This document shows positions 14,484 through 17,147 of a DNA stretch of 17,147 bases, one piece after another. Source of the DNA: an uncultured Lachnospiraceae bacterium (GTDB taxonomy: Bacteria; Bacillota; Clostridia; Lachnospirales; Lachnospiraceae); assembly GCA_902764045.1 (NCBI GenBank), contig CACWUI010000012.1, positions 1 to 17,147 of the forward strand, read 5' to 3'. Position numbers and translations under genes: made by a program. Positions within the stretch are counted from its first letter, which is position 1, and each line of letters starts with the position of its first letter. The notes under the pieces were generated by a model that saw only the letters and a program-made list of their open reading frames with translations, did no database searches and had not been told where the DNA came from.

Positions 14484-15416
14484 TCACGGTATTATCACAG
14501 TCCCGGAATCTCCCGCAAGAGCAGGTTTCGCATTTTCAAGAGACGCTATGACCGCTTTACCTTTTTTGTTATTTTCCAAAAAGCTGATACAGGCTTCTAT
14601 CTTAGGAAGCATACTGCCGGGAGCAAACTCCCCCTTTGCGGCATATTCCTTTGCTTCATCCACGGTCATTTTTTCAATGCTTCGCTCATTTTCCGTATTG
14701 TAATCAAGGCAGACCTTGTCGACCGCAGTAAGTATCATGAGCACATCAGCCCCGATCTCTCCCGCAAGCCCGGCTGCCGATCTGTCCTTGTCTATCACAC
14801 CGGGGACGCCCTTCAGTCCTTCCGGGGTTTCTATCACGGGAATGCCTCCGCCGCCTACGGTGATCACGATATCCCCGTCCCTGTTCAGCTTTCTGACGGT
14901 ATCTATCTCTACGATCCTTTCGGGCAGGGGTGACGCTATAACACGTCTATACCCTCTTCCCGCATCCTCCTTAAACACTCCCACTCCTTCTGCCTGAAGT
15001 TTATCCGCTTCCTCTTTCGTATAGAAACGTCCCACGGGCTTTGTGGGATTTTCAAAAGCCGGATCATTTTCATCTACCACCACCTGGGTGACTATGGTAG
15101 CCACATTCTTTTGTATGCCCCTTTTTTCAAGCTCATGACCGATAGCCTGCTGAAGATGATACCCTATATATCCCTGGGACATGGCCCCGCATTCCGGGTA
15201 CGGCATCTCAGGGATCTTGTCATCGGCTCCCGCGGCTAAGGACATGGCCAGATTTATCATGCCCACCTGGGGGCCGTTGCCATGGGCTATCACCACGTCG
15301 TTTCCGGATTCAATGATATCCACTATAGCTGCGGATGTGGTCTTCACCAGCTCCAGCTGCTTTTCCGGGGTGCTCCCCAGAGCATTTCCGCCTAACGCCA
15401 ATACTATTTTACTCAA
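14484..15416 (-). CDS. arcC: Carbamate kinase
   Basis: The enzyme transfers phosphate between carbamoyl phosphate and ADP, making ATP and carbamate; it is the last step of arginine deiminase or agmatine/allantoin catabolism. The 310-aa length is typical. Amino-acid-kinase motifs are visible: LALGGNALG (6-14), HGNGPQVG (45-52), the carbamate-kinase-type KPVGRFYT, ITVGGGGIPV, GVIDKDRSAAGLA and SMLPKIEA. The start is TTG at 15416 after an AGAGG site; no suitable ATG lies nearby. It is monocistronic: a terminator follows directly, and no arcA, arcB or arcD is adjacent, so the source of carbamoyl phosphate is encoded elsewhere. Confidence 0.96.
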   Translation of the reverse strand: MSKIVLALGGNALGSTPEKQLELVKTTSAAIVDIIESGNDVVIAHGNGPQVGMINLAMSLAAGADDKIPEMPYPECGAMSQGYIGYHLQQAIGHELEKRGIQKNVATIVTQVVVDENDPAFENPTKPVGRFYTKEEADKLQAEGVGVFKEDAGRGYRRVIASPLPERIVEIDTVRKLNRDGDIVITVGGGGIPVIETPEGLKGVPGVIDKDRSAAGLAGEIGADVLMILTAVDKVCLDYNTENERSIEKMTVDEAKEYAAKGEFAPGSMLPKIEACISFLENNKKGKAVIASLENAKPALAGDSGTVIIP

Positions 15417-15466
15417 GTGTTTTTCCTCTGAATTTAAGTCAAGTCTTTTTTGCCTTGCTTATACTA

Positions 15467-15479
15467 CCACACTGTGCGG
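15467..15479. promoter_or_regulatory. Short palindrome in the arcC upstream region
   Basis: CCACACTGTGCGG is a 13-base near-palindrome with six pairs (one G-T) around a single centre base. It sits next to a TATAAG that could be the arcC -10 on the minus strand (no good -35 was found). An operator role is possible but weakly supported. Confidence 0.25.
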
Positions 15480-15496
15480 CATTTTTGTAGAGGAAC

Positions 15497-15538
15497 CGGG
15501 GGCGGTTTTTAGTCTCAAGGTACTCGGTGGCGGTTTTT
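15497..15538. repeat. Paired CGGKGGCGGTTTTT motifs, degenerate relative of the REP-like palindrome
   Basis: CGGGGGCGGTTTTT (15497-15510) and CGGTGGCGGTTTTT (15525-15538) are direct repeats 28 bases apart in the 128-base gap between the wall-repeat protein and arcC. The first copy with its flank resembles one end of the palindrome at 16822-16866, read on the minus strand (CGGGGACGGTTTTT then GTGTCT). No gene is seen in this gap. Confidence 0.45.
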
Positions 15539-15544
15539 ATATCA

Positions 15545-16783
15545 TCACTTTATGTTTTTTGAAGTAAAATCTTTCAATGTTACATTTACTTTTTTTCCTG
15601 AAGTCCAAAACTTTAATTCATTTTTGTATTGGGAAACAGAAATTGTTTTTTGTTCTCCATCCTGGAAGAATGTGTCCCTTTTTATTTTATTTCCGCTTTT
15701 TTCATACACTGTTATTCCGCCAAATGAAAGACCCAATTTCTTGATCACTTTGCTTTCCATATAACTGAAATAGTTATAAGCTGTATTATTAAGTATACCG
15801 GGTTTGAAACTGAACTTTGCGTTATCCCATGTAAATAATCCGTTATTATAAAATGTAAATTTCGGATTGGTGCCATAAAACATTCTTTCATTACATAATC
15901 CGGCTAAACCCTTTGATTTAACAGAATTTCCATTTCTTTCATATATCTCCATAATGGGATGTCCACTTGGTGCATGAGCATCATACATAATAAGTAATTC
16001 ATTTGTATTATCTCCGTCAAAATCAGCTATTGCATATTTTAAATAATGATAATAGAAGTCATCATAAGAACCCCAATCGTCAATATTATGTTTCGGATAG
16101 CCGCCAATATAAGCGTCTGCACCATTATATATCTTCTTCAGATACTTCATAAAAACATTGTTTTCCGGATGATAAACACTGCACCACCCTCTGCCGTCAG
16201 CTTTATACGTGGTTTTGCCGACGGTAAACTGTTTATTTACAACTAACCAGCCGTTACCCCCGAAGTAACTCTTATGCTTTGCAGAATTACCGTCAGGATT
16301 TTGGGTCCCCTTGCCCATATCCTGTAATCCGGTTCTTAACCAACCGTTATTTCCGAAATAACTCCAATGCTTCGCAGCATTACCGTCAGGATTTGATGTA
16401 CCTTTACCCATCTGCTGCCAGCCTGTACGAAGCCATCCGTTGGGTCCGAAATAAGACCAGTGTTCCTTCTTTTCCCCTTCGGCTTTGCCCATCTTGCGCC
16501 ATCCTGTGTAGATCTTGCCGTCTTTACCAAAGTATGACCAATGCTCGGTTTTCTCTCCTTCGGCTTTGCCCATCTTATGCCAGCCTGTATAGGCAGTTCC
16601 GTTTTTGTAATATTTCCATCCACCGTTTTCGTTTTTCCAACCTTTCTTTTTCTTATTGGTCGCAGCCTGTACTTCTTCAGCCTGTGACATGTTCACGACT
16701 AAAGGTGTAGCCACACCAACAGAAACAGAGGCAGCCACCAAGCCAAGTACGCATAATTTATTTCTTATCATTTTTCCTTTCAT
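15545..16783 (-). CDS. Secreted protein with choline/glucan-binding-like wall repeats and a novel C-terminal domain
   Basis: This is a 412-aa exported protein. The ATG at 16783 is chosen because AAGGAG lies nine bases upstream; the ATG at 16801 would contain that site. Residues 1-40 are a Sec signal peptide (basic start, hydrophobic core, cleavage probably near VQAA). Residues about 47-200 hold a run of aromatic repeats of about 35-40 residues (GWKYYKNGTAYTGWHKMGK, HWSYFGPNGWLRTGW) of the cell-wall-binding type, in two subtypes: KAEGEKxEHWSYFG and TSNPDGNxAKHWSYFG. The region from about 205 to the end is not assigned. It has an FG-GAP/VCBS-like calcium motif DFDGDNTNELLI at 255-266. The repeats would tether it to the envelope. 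No catalytic motif was recognised. Confidence 0.85.
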   Translation of the reverse strand: MKGKMIRNKLCVLGLVAASVSVGVATPLVVNMSQAEEVQAATNKKKKGWKNENGGWKYYKNGTAYTGWHKMGKAEGEKTEHWSYFGKDGKIYTGWRKMGKAEGEKKEHWSYFGPNGWLRTGWQQMGKGTSNPDGNAAKHWSYFGNNGWLRTGLQDMGKGTQNPDGNSAKHKSYFGGNGWLVVNKQFTVGKTTYKADGRGWCSVYHPENNVFMKYLKKIYNGADAYIGGYPKHNIDDWGSYDDFYYHYLKYAIADFDGDNTNELLIMYDAHAPSGHPIMEIYERNGNSVKSKGLAGLCNERMFYGTNPKFTFYNNGLFTWDNAKFSFKPGILNNTAYNYFSYMESKVIKKLGLSFGGITVYEKSGNKIKRDTFFQDGEQKTISVSQYKNELKFWTSGKKVNVTLKDFTSKNIK

Positions 16784-16821
16784 AAATGTTTTCTCCTTCA
16801 TATGACAGATTTGGAGACTAT

Positions 16822-16866
16822 GGGACAGTTCTGTGTCTCCCTAAAGGTAGACACAAAAACCGTCCC
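16822..16866. repeat. REP-like palindrome between the two wall-repeat genes
   Basis: Arms GGGACAGTTCTGTGTCT (16822-16838) and AGACACAAAAACCGTCCC (16849-16866) pair over most of their length with small internal mismatches and leave a short CCCTAAAGGT centre that can pair partly. On the minus strand it follows the stop at 16884. It may also end that transcript, but no T tract follows it, so a mobile repeat of REP type is at least as likely. Confidence 0.7.
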
Positions 16867-16883
16867 CGGTCCACATTTTAACG

Positions 16884-17147
16884 TTATTTAGCCCATCCTC
16901 TGCCGTCAGCAGTATAGATTCTTCCCGCCACAGAGAATCTTCTGTTTGTCACCAGCCATCCGTTGTTTCCGAAATAGCTTAAATGTTTCGGACTATATCC
17001 GTCAGGATTCGATGTTCCTCTGCCCATTGACTGAAGCCCTGTTCTCAGCCAGCCGTTGTCACCAAAATAAGACCAGTGCTTAGCCGTATTTCCGTCAGGG
17101 TTTGATGTGCCTTTACCCATCTGCTGCCAGCCTGTGCGAAGCCAGCC
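16884..17147 (-). CDS. Wall-repeat protein, C-terminal end only (cut by right window edge)
   Basis: The frame is open from the last base of the window and stops at 16884, giving 87 residues. They are two to three wall-binding repeats (GWLRTGWQQMGKGTSNPDG, HWSYFGDNGWLRTGLQSMGR, HLSYFGNNGWLVTNRRFS) ending in YTADGRGWAK. The same order and almost the same words occur in the neighbouring gene at residues about 117-201. Here the protein stops right after the last repeat, while the neighbour continues into an extra domain. Its N-terminal, possibly catalytic, part lies outside the window, so its function is unknown. It is transcribed toward and probably with the 16783 gene, which shows no clear promoter of its own. 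Confidence 0.85.
   Translation of the reverse strand, partial: GWLRTGWQQMGKGTSNPDGNTAKHWSYFGDNGWLRTGLQSMGRGTSNPDGYSPKHLSYFGNNGWLVTNRRFSVAGRIYTADGRGWAK

Noticed and set aside
16279..16710. Plus-strand open frame across the wall repeats
   Set aside because: A mirror of the repeat-encoding DNA; it has no start signal, and the minus strand encodes a signal peptide and known repeat type.

Overview
The window looks like a chromosomal segment of a low-to-mid GC Bacillota (Clostridia), most likely a Lachnospiraceae-type anaerobe. The signs are an F-type ATPase operon with strong AGGAGG-type ribosome binding sites, a free-standing ECF-transporter S component, a lone carbamate kinase, TTG and GTG starts, and secreted proteins with choline/glucan-binding-like wall repeats. 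Taxonomy is inferred from gene style only. All genes but one (an ECF S component at 11824-12342) lie on the minus strand, so the window is best read from right to left.

Region by region, right to left. (1) 15545-17147: two adjacent paralogous secreted wall-repeat proteins; the right-hand one is cut by the window edge, and a REP-like palindrome lies between them. (2) 12403-15416: carbamate kinase arcC with its own terminator, then a lipoprotein with an Ala/Ser/Glu-rich tail and a CaCA-family cation/Ca2+ antiporter, which probably form a two-gene unit. The lipoprotein promoter appears to be embedded in the arcC terminator. (3) 11824-12342 (+): ECF S component, convergent with the antiporter over a palindromic terminator and divergent from the next operon. 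(4) 6107-11683: a tightly packed operon of a RelA/SpoT-synthetase-like/unknown/NUDIX fusion protein (796 aa), sbcD and a compact sbcC (688 aa). The stop of the first gene abuts the ATG of sbcD. (5) 1-5918: the ATP synthase operon atpB-atpE-atpF-atpA-atpG-atpD, with atpC presumably beyond the left edge.

Three things stand out. The atpA product carries an N-terminal domain matching the C-terminal half of the delta subunit (AtpH), and no atpH gene exists in the operon, so delta seems reduced and fused to alpha. The atpD frame is broken by a perfect 37-bp tandem duplication inside the catalytic GERxREGN region; this is either an assembly artefact or a real mutation. The RelA-like/NUDIX fusion coupled to SbcCD is the best candidate for an undescribed nucleotide-signalling or DNA-surveillance system. 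It combines a potential (p)ppGpp/pyrophosphate-transferring domain, an unassigned 300-residue middle region and a complete NUDIX box, translated in lockstep with a DNA-end nuclease.

No tRNA, rRNA, CRISPR array, transposase gene or prophage gene was seen. No gene-free stretch exceeds 300 bases.
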